This document shows positions 16,014 through 24,796 of a stretch of 53,204 bases of DNA, piece by piece (position 1 is the first letter of the stretch; each line of letters opens with the position of its first letter). The DNA lies in assembly GCA_964372115.1 (NCBI GenBank), contig CAYJPN010000035.1:1-53204 (forward strand), in the 5' to 3' direction. Source of the DNA: CG2-30-36-16 sp964372115 (GTDB taxonomy: Bacteria > Bacteroidota > Ignavibacteria > Ignavibacteriales > Ignavibacteriaceae). A model generated the notes under the pieces. That model did not search any database and was not told the origin of the DNA. It saw nothing but the letters and a program-made list of their open reading frames with translations. The position numbers and the translations under genes are program-made.

Positions 16014-16397
16014 CTATTGCGCTCTATTTTTGGGGAGCCAAATACCCGCAAAATGCTGTACACGCGGTGAACAAAAATCGTGATCAATACTGATTTGCAA
16101 AATACCGGCGGCAGTTATTTTGAAAAAATAAATGCCTTCGTTTTCTCCGCAAGATTCACTTCTTATCATAAGCTGGTTTTCGACTATATTATAAATGCCG
16201 TCGCTTTTTATTTCGCCAAGCGAAAGATAAAATGTGCCGTCGTTAAAAAACTTTAACAAATATAAATCGGAACTGCCGCTTGTTTCTTCAGCGCGGCGCC
16301 ACTCATTAACAATTTTACTTGTTATTAAATATTTTTCCGTAGAACAGCCGGAGCAAAAAATTATTAAACCGAATATTAATTGGACAAAAATTTTCAT
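16014..16397 (-). CDS. Small hypothetical lipoprotein
   Basis: Starting at ATG 16397 the product has 127 residues: MKIFVQLIFGLIIFCSGC with a lipobox-like FCSGC and lipidated Cys near residue 18, followed by a short beta-rich domain (YLLKFFNDGTFYLSLGEIKSDGIYNIVENQLMI) resembling lipocalin-like calycin domains of Bacteroidota. I rejected the longer frame because it overlaps the rhomboid gene and lacks a signal peptide. The start is one base after the rhomboid stop, so it is the last gene of the PAP2-rhomboid-lipoprotein operon. Confidence 0.7.
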   Translation of the reverse strand: MKIFVQLIFGLIIFCSGCSTEKYLITSKIVNEWRRAEETSGSSDLYLLKFFNDGTFYLSLGEIKSDGIYNIVENQLMIRSESCGENEGIYFFKITAAGILQISIDHDFCSPRVQHFAGIWLPKNRAQ

Positions 16398-16398
16398 A

Positions 16399-17049
16399 TC
16401 AATCGAATGGATATCCTTTGTCGTATGATATTTCAGGTTTTTCATCGTTATCTGCCTCTTCTTCATCCTCCCAATCATATCTTTTATACGGGTCAGATTT
16501 TTTAAATAATAAAGCGCAAATAAAACCGACAAAAGCGCCCGCCAGATGCGACTCCCATGATACTTTGCTATCTAACGGAAGCACACCCCAAACAAGACTT
16601 CCATATAAAAACGTAACAACAAGAGCCAGCGCAATTGAGCGGGCATCCCGTCGGAAAATACCGCTAAAAAAAAGAAAAGTTACAAATCCGTAAATCAATC
16701 CGCTTGCGCCAATGTGGTACGCATCTCTTCCGAAAAACCAGACCATCATGCTTGGCACAAAATAAATAAGTAAAACTGTTTTGAAAGATGCTTCTTTGTA
16801 AAAATAAAATAACCCGGTACCGAGAAATATAAGCGGAAGCGAATTAGAAATAAGATGATTAAAATCGGCATGAATAAGCGGGGTAGTAATTATTCCAATC
16901 AATCCTTTAACCTGGCGCGGTAATAGTCCGTACTGTGCCAGGCTGTAATTAAAAATCACCTCAAAAATTTTTATTATCCATAAAAGCAAAACAAATGTAG
17001 CCGGGTAATAAAAGCTTTTTAAGAATTTTTGTTTATCCTCACTCATCAT
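16399..17049 (-). CDS. Rhomboid-family intramembrane serine protease
   Basis: The 216-residue protein has six hydrophobic helices and both catalytic motifs: the nucleophile in GASGLIYGF (Ser near residue 114) and the His in SWESHLAGAFVGF (near 167). The oxyanion-type HADFNHLISNSLPLIFLG segment is also present. The acidic cytoplasmic tail (WEDEEEADNDEKPE) is unusual in being so charged. It overlaps the PAP2 gene by 11 bases and precedes the lipoprotein gene by one base, so the three are probably cotranscribed. The substrate is unknown. Confidence 0.92.
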   Translation of the reverse strand: MMSEDKQKFLKSFYYPATFVLLLWIIKIFEVIFNYSLAQYGLLPRQVKGLIGIITTPLIHADFNHLISNSLPLIFLGTGLFYFYKEASFKTVLLIYFVPSMMVWFFGRDAYHIGASGLIYGFVTFLFFSGIFRRDARSIALALVVTFLYGSLVWGVLPLDSKVSWESHLAGAFVGFICALLFKKSDPYKRYDWEDEEEADNDEKPEISYDKGYPFD

Positions 17050-17737
17050 TGGAACCCATCAATTTTTTTCGCTGAAGATAAAACGCCGCAAGCCAGCAGA
17101 ACGAAGCCCACGCAACACCGAGTGACCATCCTCCGATTACGTCTATGGGATAATGGACGCCAAGATATACTCTGCTATAACCGATGATAAAAGTTAAAAA
17201 AGATGCGGCAGATATAAAATAAATCCGGACAACACGTTTTTTATAAACAAGTGAGAGTAGTGCCGCGAGAGAAAGGTATATTGCAGCAGAGATAGTCGAG
17301 TGTCCGCTTGGAAAACTTAACGAGTCAACATTTACCAAATATACAATTGCCGATGGACGCTGGCGCTGAAAAAAAGATTTTAGAATAAATGTGAGTGCTC
17401 CGCCGCCAACCGAAGCCGATAAAATTAAGAGAGCCGCTGCTTTTCGCTTTATAATAATAAAATAAGTTATTATAAATATGACGAGCAAAAATATAACAGT
17501 GCCGCTGCCGAGAGTTGTTATATCGCTCATGAACAATTTTATCCACACCGGCGCTGTGTCGCTTCCGCGTAAAAAATTAAATACAGAAGTATCAAAATCA
17601 CGTATCTGCGGGTATTGAATTGCAACTGCGGCTGCAAAAAAAATTAAAACACCCAGAATGAGAAAGATAACCGCGGTTAAAGTTTTTCGATCAATAATGT
17701 GAGATTCATTCGAATTAGTATTTGTTAATTTGCTCAT
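17039..17737 (-). CDS. PAP2-family lipid phosphatase
   Basis: From ATG 17737 the product has 232 residues with six predicted membrane helices and the full three-part active site: KSFFQRQRP, SFPSGHSTISAA and SRVYLGVHYPIDVIGG. These define type 2 phosphatidic acid phosphatases, which dephosphorylate lipid phosphates such as undecaprenyl pyrophosphate or phosphatidate at the outer face of the inner membrane. A longer frame from TTG 17794 would add 19 basic-hydrophobic residues; I judge it less likely. The stop overlaps the rhomboid start. Confidence 0.9.
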   Translation of the reverse strand: MSKLTNTNSNESHIIDRKTLTAVIFLILGVLIFFAAAVAIQYPQIRDFDTSVFNFLRGSDTAPVWIKLFMSDITTLGSGTVIFLLVIFIITYFIIIKRKAAALLILSASVGGGALTFILKSFFQRQRPSAIVYLVNVDSLSFPSGHSTISAAIYLSLAALLSLVYKKRVVRIYFISAASFLTFIIGYSRVYLGVHYPIDVIGGWSLGVAWASFCWLAAFYLQRKKLMGSNDE

Positions 17738-17906
17738 CTTCAAAATAGGTTTTGTAATTGGATACAATATAAAAGGATAAAGTTTGAAGCGCAAAATAAT
17801 AGGGTTTGATTACTTACAAACTCTCATAGAATAAAGTTAAGATACACGCTCTCAAACGGATTTCACTATTTATTTAAATGGGTTTAAAAATTATTATTTC
17901 ACTTTT

Positions 17907-19931
17907 TTAATCTTTCCAATTATCTGTTCTAAAAGATGATGCCGGCAAATTTATTTTATTAAATAGTGTTGCTTCGCACGCGTTGTTCCACCCATAGCGA
18001 ACAGCTGCGGGATTTGCAATTTCAGTTGAGCTTACGATAAGTCTATCCCCGCCGATTTTTACCGTTGCGCGTACGAAGCGCCTGTCTTTACCCGCAATTA
18101 AAAAGTTTGATTGGCTTAAATCATCTTTTATCATCAGACCGCCGTAGGTGTTTTTAAAAGTTAAAGTGATTTTGTTGCCGGATATTTTATATGAGTTGTA
18201 AAGCGGCCCGGAGTAAGAAATATTTTTATTATAATTTTTTGCGAGCGCCCATAATGCAAGTCTTTCCCCCACATCCTTTTTATTTGCCGGGTGAATATTG
18301 TCAGTGTCGCCGATATCCAGAGTTACAGCCATTCCTGTGTTGGGTACCGCGAGCGAAAGAAACTGTGCTTCTCTCAATCGTTGCGACTCAGTTCTTTCAT
18401 CATACTTATATGGCGCAATCTGGACAAAATAAAAGGGAAAATTTCCTTCATTCCAATCAGCTCGCCAGTTTTTTATCATCAACGGAAAAAGCGTTTTATA
18501 CAATTCAGGGTTCCCTGTGTTTGACTCTCCCTGATACCAGATCGCTCCTTTAACAGCGTACGGAATAATTGGGGCTATCATTCCGTTATACAATGAAGTC
18601 GGTGTGGATGCCGACAGATCGACCGAAATGCTGGGGCGGGTAAAATACTTTTCACCCATTGAACCAAACACAAAAAATTTACCGCCCCGGTACTCGGCAA
18701 CAGGCAAATAATTCCATTCTCCGGAAAGTGAGATTTTTTCACCGCCTCCTTTTAAGTGAATGTTAAGTTTTTCTTTTGCTCCATACAAACCGCCGCCGCC
18801 TTGATTATCAATAACTCTTGTAGCAATTGTTACGATGTCATCATTAATAACTTCTTTCGGTATGTTATAAACCCGCTCAGTCTGCCAGTGTCCGTCTGTT
18901 TCGTAGCCGCCGACTTTCACCCCGTTTATAAACGTCGCATCCATATCATCAATCACTGCCAACTCCACAACAAGCTCCTTGTGTAACCAATCAGTTGGAA
19001 TTTTTATTTTTTTTCGAAACCAGATGACGCCGTCAAAATTTCCAATGGCAGTATTCTCCCATAAAGCCGGTAAATTTATCTGCTTCCACCTGCTGTCATC
19101 AAACGAAGGAAGATAACAACTATCGTCATTAAAATTTAGATTTTGCCATTTGTTCAATTCTTGCGACTGGTTTATATCAATTACCGGAAAGCGGGAAAGC
19201 CAATCAGTAAGCTTTGCTGTCTCCACGCTGCTGTACACGATATTTTTTACGAATTCTTTATACTCATTTACAAAACCGAGATACTTTTTACTCATCCACG
19301 ATTCAACAGCAGTACCGCCCCAGCTTGCGTTGATGAGTCCGATATGTACATTGAGTTCGCGTTCCAATTTTTTACCAAAGAAAAACCCGGTTGCGCTAAA
19401 CTTTGCCACGGCTTCCGGTGAAGAAACCTGCCATTTGCCGGAACAGTTAAATTGAGGTTTATCGGAATAGTTACGTCCGACGGTAAAGAAATGAATTTTG
19501 TTTTCGCTTCCATTTTTTATCTCATTTTTGGCGCCGCTTATTGTGTCGTTCGGAAGCCAGCCCTGCATCGGCATTTCCATATTCGATTGACCGGAACAGA
19601 GCCAGACCTCTCCAATCCAAACATTATTGAAAGTAGTAGTTGAGTCGCCAACCTCTATTTTAATTTTATAAGGACCTCCGGCTGCAGGGGTTTTTACTTT
19701 TACACTCCACAAACTATCGTCATTTACTATTGTATTAGCCGTTTCTCCCCAATCAGTTTTTATAGATATTTTTTTACCGGGCAGCGCCTTCCCCCAAAAC
19801 GGCGCATTTACTTTTTGCTGAAGAACCATATTGTCAGAAAAGATTGCCGGAATTTCAAGATAAGTAGTCGGAACAACCCCCATTGAAATACCGAACAAAA
19901 TTACAAAAATAAATAGTGTAGTTTTTTTCAT
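17907..19931 (-). CDS. Sialate O-acetylesterase (SGNH hydrolase)
   Basis: The 674-residue secreted enzyme starts with a signal peptide (MKKTTLFIFVILFGISMG). SGNH motifs follow: LCSGQSNMEMPMQGW with the nucleophile Ser near residue 116, INASWGGTAVESW, AIWYQGESN near 465, and IGDTDNIHPANK with the catalytic His. A galactose-binding-like insertion (about residues 260-400, IWFRKKI...DDMDATFINGVKVGG) splits the catalytic domain, as is usual in this family. It removes O-acetyl groups from sialic acids or from plant polysaccharides. No sugar-utilisation genes surround it, and the MFS gene behind it is co-directional. Confidence 0.9.
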   Translation of the reverse strand: MKKTTLFIFVILFGISMGVVPTTYLEIPAIFSDNMVLQQKVNAPFWGKALPGKKISIKTDWGETANTIVNDDSLWSVKVKTPAAGGPYKIKIEVGDSTTTFNNVWIGEVWLCSGQSNMEMPMQGWLPNDTISGAKNEIKNGSENKIHFFTVGRNYSDKPQFNCSGKWQVSSPEAVAKFSATGFFFGKKLERELNVHIGLINASWGGTAVESWMSKKYLGFVNEYKEFVKNIVYSSVETAKLTDWLSRFPVIDINQSQELNKWQNLNFNDDSCYLPSFDDSRWKQINLPALWENTAIGNFDGVIWFRKKIKIPTDWLHKELVVELAVIDDMDATFINGVKVGGYETDGHWQTERVYNIPKEVINDDIVTIATRVIDNQGGGGLYGAKEKLNIHLKGGGEKISLSGEWNYLPVAEYRGGKFFVFGSMGEKYFTRPSISVDLSASTPTSLYNGMIAPIIPYAVKGAIWYQGESNTGNPELYKTLFPLMIKNWRADWNEGNFPFYFVQIAPYKYDERTESQRLREAQFLSLAVPNTGMAVTLDIGDTDNIHPANKKDVGERLALWALAKNYNKNISYSGPLYNSYKISGNKITLTFKNTYGGLMIKDDLSQSNFLIAGKDRRFVRATVKIGGDRLIVSSTEIANPAAVRYGWNNACEATLFNKINLPASSFRTDNWKD

Positions 19932-20000
19932 TTCAAAACCTTCTTTTTCAATCTACTCTTAAAAACAAAACTGTTTATTAGCGCCAAATTAGTTTAATCA

Positions 20001-21164
20001 TTAAACCTTACTGTCAGTAAATATTAAAATCATTATTCCAACTGCAAGACTAATAGCAGAAGAAATATAAAACGGAACCGAAGAACCGAAAGCATCCCAC
20101 AAAACGCCGGCAAAAAAAGAACCAGCCATTAATGCTATACTCGTCATCATAGTTAATAAACCAATAGCGCTTCCACGGTTTTCATCGGGCACAAGATCGC
20201 TAACCCAGGCTTTTAATATTCCTTCGGTAGTTGCTGCGTATATTCCGTAGAATGCGAACAAAATCCAAATCAATGCAAATGAACTAAACGAAGCAAATCC
20301 GAAATAAACAATCGAAAAAATTACCAAACCGATGACAAAAATATATTTTTTGCCGAGTTTATCGGAAAGAATTCCGGCAGGGTAAGACGATGCCGCATAA
20401 ACAAAATTGTAAAACACATAACCGAGTATTGCAATGGTATTCGATTGTGCGATGTCTTTTGATTTTAATATCAAAAAAACATCGCTGCTGTTAACTAACG
20501 AGAACAGTGTTACGAGCAAAAGTAAAATTTTATACTGTCCGGGCGCTTCGTTCCAGAAAGCTCTGTATGAATAATTCTTTTTTTCTTTTGTTATCTTTTG
20601 CGGCGGGTCTTTTATAAGTAAAGTAAACGCAACAGCCGCAAGCGATGGAACAAACGCGATTAAAAAAATAAGTTGATAATCGTTATTAAAAATATTCAAA
20701 AACAGAAGTGCAAGCAGCGGACCTACAACAGCGCCGATTGTATCCATTCCACGGTGAAACCCGAATACTGCTCCTGTGTTACCATCGGAATAACTTGCAA
20801 GCAGCGCGTCGCGAGGTGCGGTTCTTATTCCTTTGCCTATTCGGTCTGATACCCTTGCGAAAAGCACGGCGAATGTATTCGGAAGTAAACCGGGGAGCGG
20901 TTTGGCAAGCGCGGAGACGGCATAACCGAATACAACAAAAATAGAACGCTTGCGGAGTTTATCGGAGAGAAAACCGAAGTAACCTTTTAAAAGTCCGGCA
21001 GTAATTTCCGCCATCCCTTCTATTAACCCGATTACCGCCATTGAAGCGCCGAGAGTTGAAGCTAAAAATAATGGCGTAATAGGGTACAACATTTCGCTTG
21101 CCATATCTGTAAACAAGCTTACAAACCCGAGAAATATAACCTGACGCGAAAGTTTTTTCATCAT
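20001..21164 (-). CDS. MFS transporter
   Basis: The 387-residue protein has 12 hydrophobic helices, with the MFS loop motifs GFLSDKLRKRSIFVVFG between helices 2 and 3 and GILSDKLGKKYIFVIGL in the second half. It also has SDRIGKGIRTAPRDALL, a motif of the Ignavibacteria/Bacteroidota 'MFS transporter' group related to YxaM/Bcr-like exporters. The substrate cannot be told from sequence. It starts at a double ATG (MMKK). The sialate esterase gene lies 69 bases downstream and may be cotranscribed. Confidence 0.88.
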   Translation of the reverse strand: MMKKLSRQVIFLGFVSLFTDMASEMLYPITPLFLASTLGASMAVIGLIEGMAEITAGLLKGYFGFLSDKLRKRSIFVVFGYAVSALAKPLPGLLPNTFAVLFARVSDRIGKGIRTAPRDALLASYSDGNTGAVFGFHRGMDTIGAVVGPLLALLFLNIFNNDYQLIFLIAFVPSLAAVAFTLLIKDPPQKITKEKKNYSYRAFWNEAPGQYKILLLLVTLFSLVNSSDVFLILKSKDIAQSNTIAILGYVFYNFVYAASSYPAGILSDKLGKKYIFVIGLVIFSIVYFGFASFSSFALIWILFAFYGIYAATTEGILKAWVSDLVPDENRGSAIGLLTMMTSIALMAGSFFAGVLWDAFGSSVPFYISSAISLAVGIMILIFTDSKV

Positions 21165-21262
21165 TGGAAAAATTTTGCCGATTTGCAGTTATACAAAAAT
21201 ATTAAATTAAACTGCAGTGAACGCAAACTTTGCGCCCCCTGCACGTTTCATACATATTGTTT

Positions 21263-21844
21263 TTACTTAATTCGTTTGCCGGACTGATCAATCCAGATAA
21301 GCTCATTATCTAACATTACCGGTGCGGCGTTAATGTTTGAAGACTCTTCTTCAGAAAGTTTGTGAACTATTGCACCTGTCGAATCGATGCGCATCCAGTT
21401 GCCGCCGCTTGCAAAGTAATGCTCACCATTTTGAATTTGAATGCAATTATTACAAACAAGGGCGGTACCGTTTTCAAACGGGAATGCAAAATCGAACATC
21501 GGGTAAATAACTATTTGCCCCGTTTCATTAAAGTAGCCGATTTTGCCGTCATCAACAAAACGCGCTAAGCCGCCGCGGAAATAATCCGGTCCGTTATCTA
21601 TTGCAAGCACGGAAAAAAGAGGTTTCCCTTTTTTATTTATGTAAACCCAGCCGCTGTCGGTAAACACGGCAGTCGTGCCGGATTTATTAAAATCGTAAGC
21701 AAAAAGATAGACCGGCGGAATTATAACATTTCCATTTTCATCTTTAAAACCCCAGCGGTTGTTTACCTCAATAGCTGTTAATGTTTGAGAAAAAGATGAA
21801 ACGGACAACATAAGAAACAATAAAATTCCGGCTAAGCGCGGCAT
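21263..21844 (-). CDS. WG-repeat secreted protein
   Basis: The 193-residue protein has a signal peptide (MPRLAGILLFLMLSVSSFSQ) and about five WG/KWG-type repeats: NRWGFKDENGNVIIPPVYLFAYDF, SGWVYINKKGKPLF, GKIGYFNETGQIVIYPMFDFAFPF and later NWMRIDSTGAIV and LIWIDQSGKRI. Such repeats form beta-rich solenoids on the cell surface or in the periplasm. The start follows the dodecin stop by one base, so the two genes form a tight pair. Confidence 0.85.
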   Translation of the reverse strand: MPRLAGILLFLMLSVSSFSQTLTAIEVNNRWGFKDENGNVIIPPVYLFAYDFNKSGTTAVFTDSGWVYINKKGKPLFSVLAIDNGPDYFRGGLARFVDDGKIGYFNETGQIVIYPMFDFAFPFENGTALVCNNCIQIQNGEHYFASGGNWMRIDSTGAIVHKLSEEESSNINAAPVMLDNELIWIDQSGKRIK

Positions 21845-21845
21845 A

Positions 21846-22055
21846 TTAATCTTCTATTGTAAAACCGACTTTTATAATAACCTGCCAGTGCTGAACCTTG
21901 CCCTGATCAATATGACCGCGAGTTTCAAGCACTTCGAACCACCGCATGTTTTTTACGGTTTCGCTTGCCTTTGCAACAGCATTGTTTATTGCGTCTTCGA
22001 TATTATTCGGCGAAGTACCGGCAAGCTCGATAATTTTATATACATGATTTGCCAT
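21846..22055 (-). CDS. Dodecin
   Basis: The 69-residue protein is a full-length dodecin: HVYKIIELAGTSPNNIEDAINNAVAKASETVKNMRWFEVLETRG and the closing VQHWQVIIKVGF. It includes the Trp in the flavin stacking position (NMRWFEV). Dodecins assemble into hollow 12-mers that store or buffer riboflavin or FMN, or CoA in some species. It is the promoter-proximal gene of a two-gene unit with the WG-repeat protein. Confidence 0.93.
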   Translation of the reverse strand: MANHVYKIIELAGTSPNNIEDAINNAVAKASETVKNMRWFEVLETRGHIDQGKVQHWQVIIKVGFTIED

Positions 22056-22166
22056 TTGTAATCCTTATTATTTAATGGTGATGAAAAATTGATTCTGATT
22101 TTCTTCTTGAAAAAGTATTAATTTTGGTTATCTATTCCAAATGATTTATTAACGGAGAAAAATAAA

Positions 22167-22871
22167 TTGAAATTATCAGACTTAAAAAGCGAACTAAAAC
22201 GGGCGGCAAACCCTGTTGATGCAATCAATCTTCAAAGATTTTTTAAAACAGGGAAAGGCGAGTACGGTGAAGGGGATATTTTTCTCGGAGTTAAAATTCC
22301 GCCGATTAGGGCACTTGTAAAAAAGTATAGCGAAATACCTATAAGCGATGTCGAAAAACTTCTTCAATCTAAGTTTCATGAAGAAAGAATGCTTGCGCTT
22401 TTAATACTTGTAAGAAAATTTAAAAAAGCCGATGAAGATGAAAAACAAAATATTTATAACCTCTACTTAGCCAACACAAAAAAAATAAACAACTGGGATC
22501 TTGTAGATTTATCGGCTCCAGGAATTGTGGGGGAATATCTTCTCGGTAAAAAATATGATGAATTACTGAGGCGCGCAAAATCGGATTTGCTGTGGGATAA
22601 AAGAATTTCAATGATAGCAACACTTGCATTCATCCGTAACGGAATTTTTGAACCCACACTGAAGATTGCCAAAATACTTCTACATGATACGCACGATTTA
22701 ATACACAAGGCGGTTGGCTGGATGCTGCGCGAAATAGGTAACCGGGATATTGAAACGGAGGAAGAATTTTTGAGAATTTATTATAAAGTGATGCCGAGGA
22801 CGATGCTTCGTTACGCGATTGAAAAATTCCCGGAACAAAAAAGGCAGGATTATTTAAAGGGACGAATATAA
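22167..22871 (+). CDS. AlkD-like DNA alkylation repair protein
   Basis: The 234-residue protein consists of HEAT-like repeats of the AlkD type: GEGDIFLGVKIPPIRALVKKY, HEERMLALLILVRKF, INNWDLVDLSAPGIVG, LWDKRISMIATLAFIRNG, and DLIHKAVGWMLREIGNRD. The NNWDLVD and GWMLREIG motifs are typical of DNA glycosylases that remove alkylated bases. TTG 22167 is the start: GGAG (22154-22157) is nine bases upstream and the family starts here. The stop overlaps the next start by one base, so this gene is translationally coupled to the methyltransferase gene. Confidence 0.9.
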   Translation: MKLSDLKSELKRAANPVDAINLQRFFKTGKGEYGEGDIFLGVKIPPIRALVKKYSEIPISDVEKLLQSKFHEERMLALLILVRKFKKADEDEKQNIYNLYLANTKKINNWDLVDLSAPGIVGEYLLGKKYDELLRRAKSDLLWDKRISMIATLAFIRNGIFEPTLKIAKILLHDTHDLIHKAVGWMLREIGNRDIETEEEFLRIYYKVMPRTMLRYAIEKFPEQKRQDYLKGRI

Positions 22872-23806
22872 TGACCGCCACATTTATTGAAGTATTTGAA
22901 AAGCGAAACCTGATTCTTACGGAAGGCTCAATAATAGAAAGATTGAGACGGGATTTTAATTATCCGCTTGACGAGAATCTATTGAACGCCGCCATGTTAT
23001 ACGATGACGCAGGAAGAAAAATTTTAGAAGAAATTTATTCTGATTACATAAAACTCGGTTTAGATAGAAATATGCCGGTTATAATATTAACCCCTACATG
23101 GCGGGCTAACAGCGAACGAACAAAAAATTCCCCATTTGCCAACAAAAATATTAATGGCGACGCATTTGATTTTTTAAACGCTATTCGCAATAAATTTATT
23201 TCAAATAAAGAAAACATTTTTATTGGCGGCTTAATGGGTGTTAAAGGCGACTCATACAAACCGGAAGAGGCATTAAATACTGAAGAAGCATATTTATTTC
23301 ATTTATGGCAGGCAAAACGTTTAGCGGATGCCGGGGCTGATTTTTTAATTGCGTCTACAGTACCTTCCATAAAGGAAGCCGCAGGTATTTCAAAAGCAAT
23401 GGCGGAACAAAACACCCCTTACATTATAAGTTTTGTCGTTCGACCTTCAGGTAATCTTTTAGACGGCACTTCGCTTGATGAGGCAATAAATATTATTGAC
23501 GCCGCTATTGAACCAAATCCACTGGCTTTTATGGTTAACTGTGTTCATCCCACAATATTTATTCAAGCTCTAAAAAATTATTCTGCAGATAACATTATTC
23601 ATAAAAGACTTTACGGTTTGCAGGCAAATGCTTCAGATAAAAGTCCGGAAGAATTAGATAATGCCGATATGCTTCATTCGGATGACCCGGCAAACTGGGG
23701 AGTATTGATGGCGGAACTGAACAACCAATATAACATGAAAATACTCGGTGGATGCTGCGGTACAGGTTCAAATCATATTAAGTGTCTGTTAGATAATTTG
23801 ATTTAA
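22871..23806 (+). CDS. Homocysteine S-methyltransferase-family protein
   Basis: The 311-residue TIM-barrel protein has ILTEGSIIERLRRDF at the start, DFLIASTVPSIKEA near residue 157, and the zinc-binding cysteines in MVNCVHP (near 222) and LGGCCGTGSNHI (near 298). These are the Zn ligands of methionine synthase N-terminal and MHT/MmuM-type enzymes. It could transfer a methyl group from S-methylmethionine or another donor to homocysteine. AsnAsn-type substrate specificity cannot be read from sequence. The ATG overlaps the TAA of the AlkD-like gene. Confidence 0.88.
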   Translation: MTATFIEVFEKRNLILTEGSIIERLRRDFNYPLDENLLNAAMLYDDAGRKILEEIYSDYIKLGLDRNMPVIILTPTWRANSERTKNSPFANKNINGDAFDFLNAIRNKFISNKENIFIGGLMGVKGDSYKPEEALNTEEAYLFHLWQAKRLADAGADFLIASTVPSIKEAAGISKAMAEQNTPYIISFVVRPSGNLLDGTSLDEAINIIDAAIEPNPLAFMVNCVHPTIFIQALKNYSADNIIHKRLYGLQANASDKSPEELDNADMLHSDDPANWGVLMAELNNQYNMKILGGCCGTGSNHIKCLLDNLI

Positions 23807-23856
23807 AATGTGGAATAAATTTTTTACTTTTTAAAAACAGAAAGAAAGGATTTTAC

Positions 23857-24309
23857 ATGACTTCAAAGCAGCATATTGATGAATTTGTAAAACAAAAAAC
23901 TATTGCCGTTGTCGGTGTGTCAACCGACCCAAAAAAATTTGGCGCCTCTTGTTATAAGTATTTAAAAGAGCGCAAATACGATGTTATACCCGTGAATCCC
24001 CGCGTTGATAACATTGACGGAGACAGGTGTTTCCCCGATTTAATTTCAATCCCGGATAAACCTGAAGCCGCGCTTATTGTTACCCCGAAGACAGAAACAA
24101 TAAAAGTGGTAAAGCAAGCTCATCAAGCCGGCATAAATTTGTTGTGGATACAGCAGCAATCGGATACACAGGAAGCGCTTGATTATTGCCGCACAAACAA
24201 GATAAAATATATCAGCGGCGAATGCATAATGATGTTTTCCGAACCGGTAAAATCGATTCATAAATTTCATCGCTTTATAAACAAATTAACAGGCAAATTG
24301 CCAAAGTAA
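23857..24309 (+). CDS. CoA-binding domain protein
   Basis: The 150-residue Rossmann-fold protein has the CoA_binding pattern: KTIAVVGVSTDPKKFGASCYKYLKERKYDVIPVNPR, then PEAALIVTPKTETIKVVKQAHQAGINLLWIQQ and a final GECIMMFSEPVKSIHKFH. The last motif marks the YccU-like subgroup. Members bind CoA in the cytoplasm; the function is unknown. AAGGA lies just upstream of the ATG. The SnoaL-like gene follows after three bases. Confidence 0.88.
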   Translation: MTSKQHIDEFVKQKTIAVVGVSTDPKKFGASCYKYLKERKYDVIPVNPRVDNIDGDRCFPDLISIPDKPEAALIVTPKTETIKVVKQAHQAGINLLWIQQQSDTQEALDYCRTNKIKYISGECIMMFSEPVKSIHKFHRFINKLTGKLPK

Positions 24310-24312
24310 TTT

Positions 24313-24732
24313 ATGCTTGTAATAAAATCCGAAACATCAAAAACTGCGCTTAAATTTGTTGAAGCTATAAACTCGCACAACGTAAAAATTATTTCTTCAA
24401 TGATGACTGAAGATCACAAATTTATTGACAGCCTCGGCAAATCAATAAAAGGAAAAGTTGTAGCAACAGAGTCATGGCGGAGTTATTTAAAAGTTTTCCC
24501 CGATTATTTTATTCGTATCGATGAAGTTGTGGAAAAAGAAAATAAGGTTGTGCTCCTCGGTTTCGCACAAGGCAAATTGAGTGAATCCCTCGCAAAGACA
24601 AAAAAGCGCAAATTTAAAGTTGATGTGATGTTGGCGGCTAAGTTAAAAGGCAGCCTTGTTTCAGAATGGCGGGTTTATGCTGATAATAAACCCGTTTATG
24701 AATTACTTGCCAAAAACAAAATACAGTTTTAA
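24313..24732 (+). CDS. SnoaL/NTF2-like domain protein
   Basis: The 139-residue protein is a cone-shaped NTF2-like fold: ALKFVEAINSHNVKIISSMMTEDHKFIDSLGKSIKGK, WRSYLKVFPDYFIRIDEVV, and a final LVSEWRVYADNKPVYELL. The N.H....I...M.EDH.F.D..G....G pattern is typical of nuclear transport factor 2 family/SnoaL proteins. Such small proteins bind or isomerise diverse hydrophobic substrates. It follows the CoA-binding gene by three bases, so they are probably cotranscribed. Confidence 0.8.
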   Translation: MLVIKSETSKTALKFVEAINSHNVKIISSMMTEDHKFIDSLGKSIKGKVVATESWRSYLKVFPDYFIRIDEVVEKENKVVLLGFAQGKLSESLAKTKKRKFKVDVMLAAKLKGSLVSEWRVYADNKPVYELLAKNKIQF

Positions 24733-24796
24733 ATAAATATGGATGCTTTCGAAATGAATGCCTGACTATATCTGCATTTTATAAATTTGCTGCCGG

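Noticed and set aside
18191..18553. 120-codon plus-strand frame inside the sialate esterase gene
   Set aside because: It is antisense to a well-supported gene and shows no protein-like pattern.
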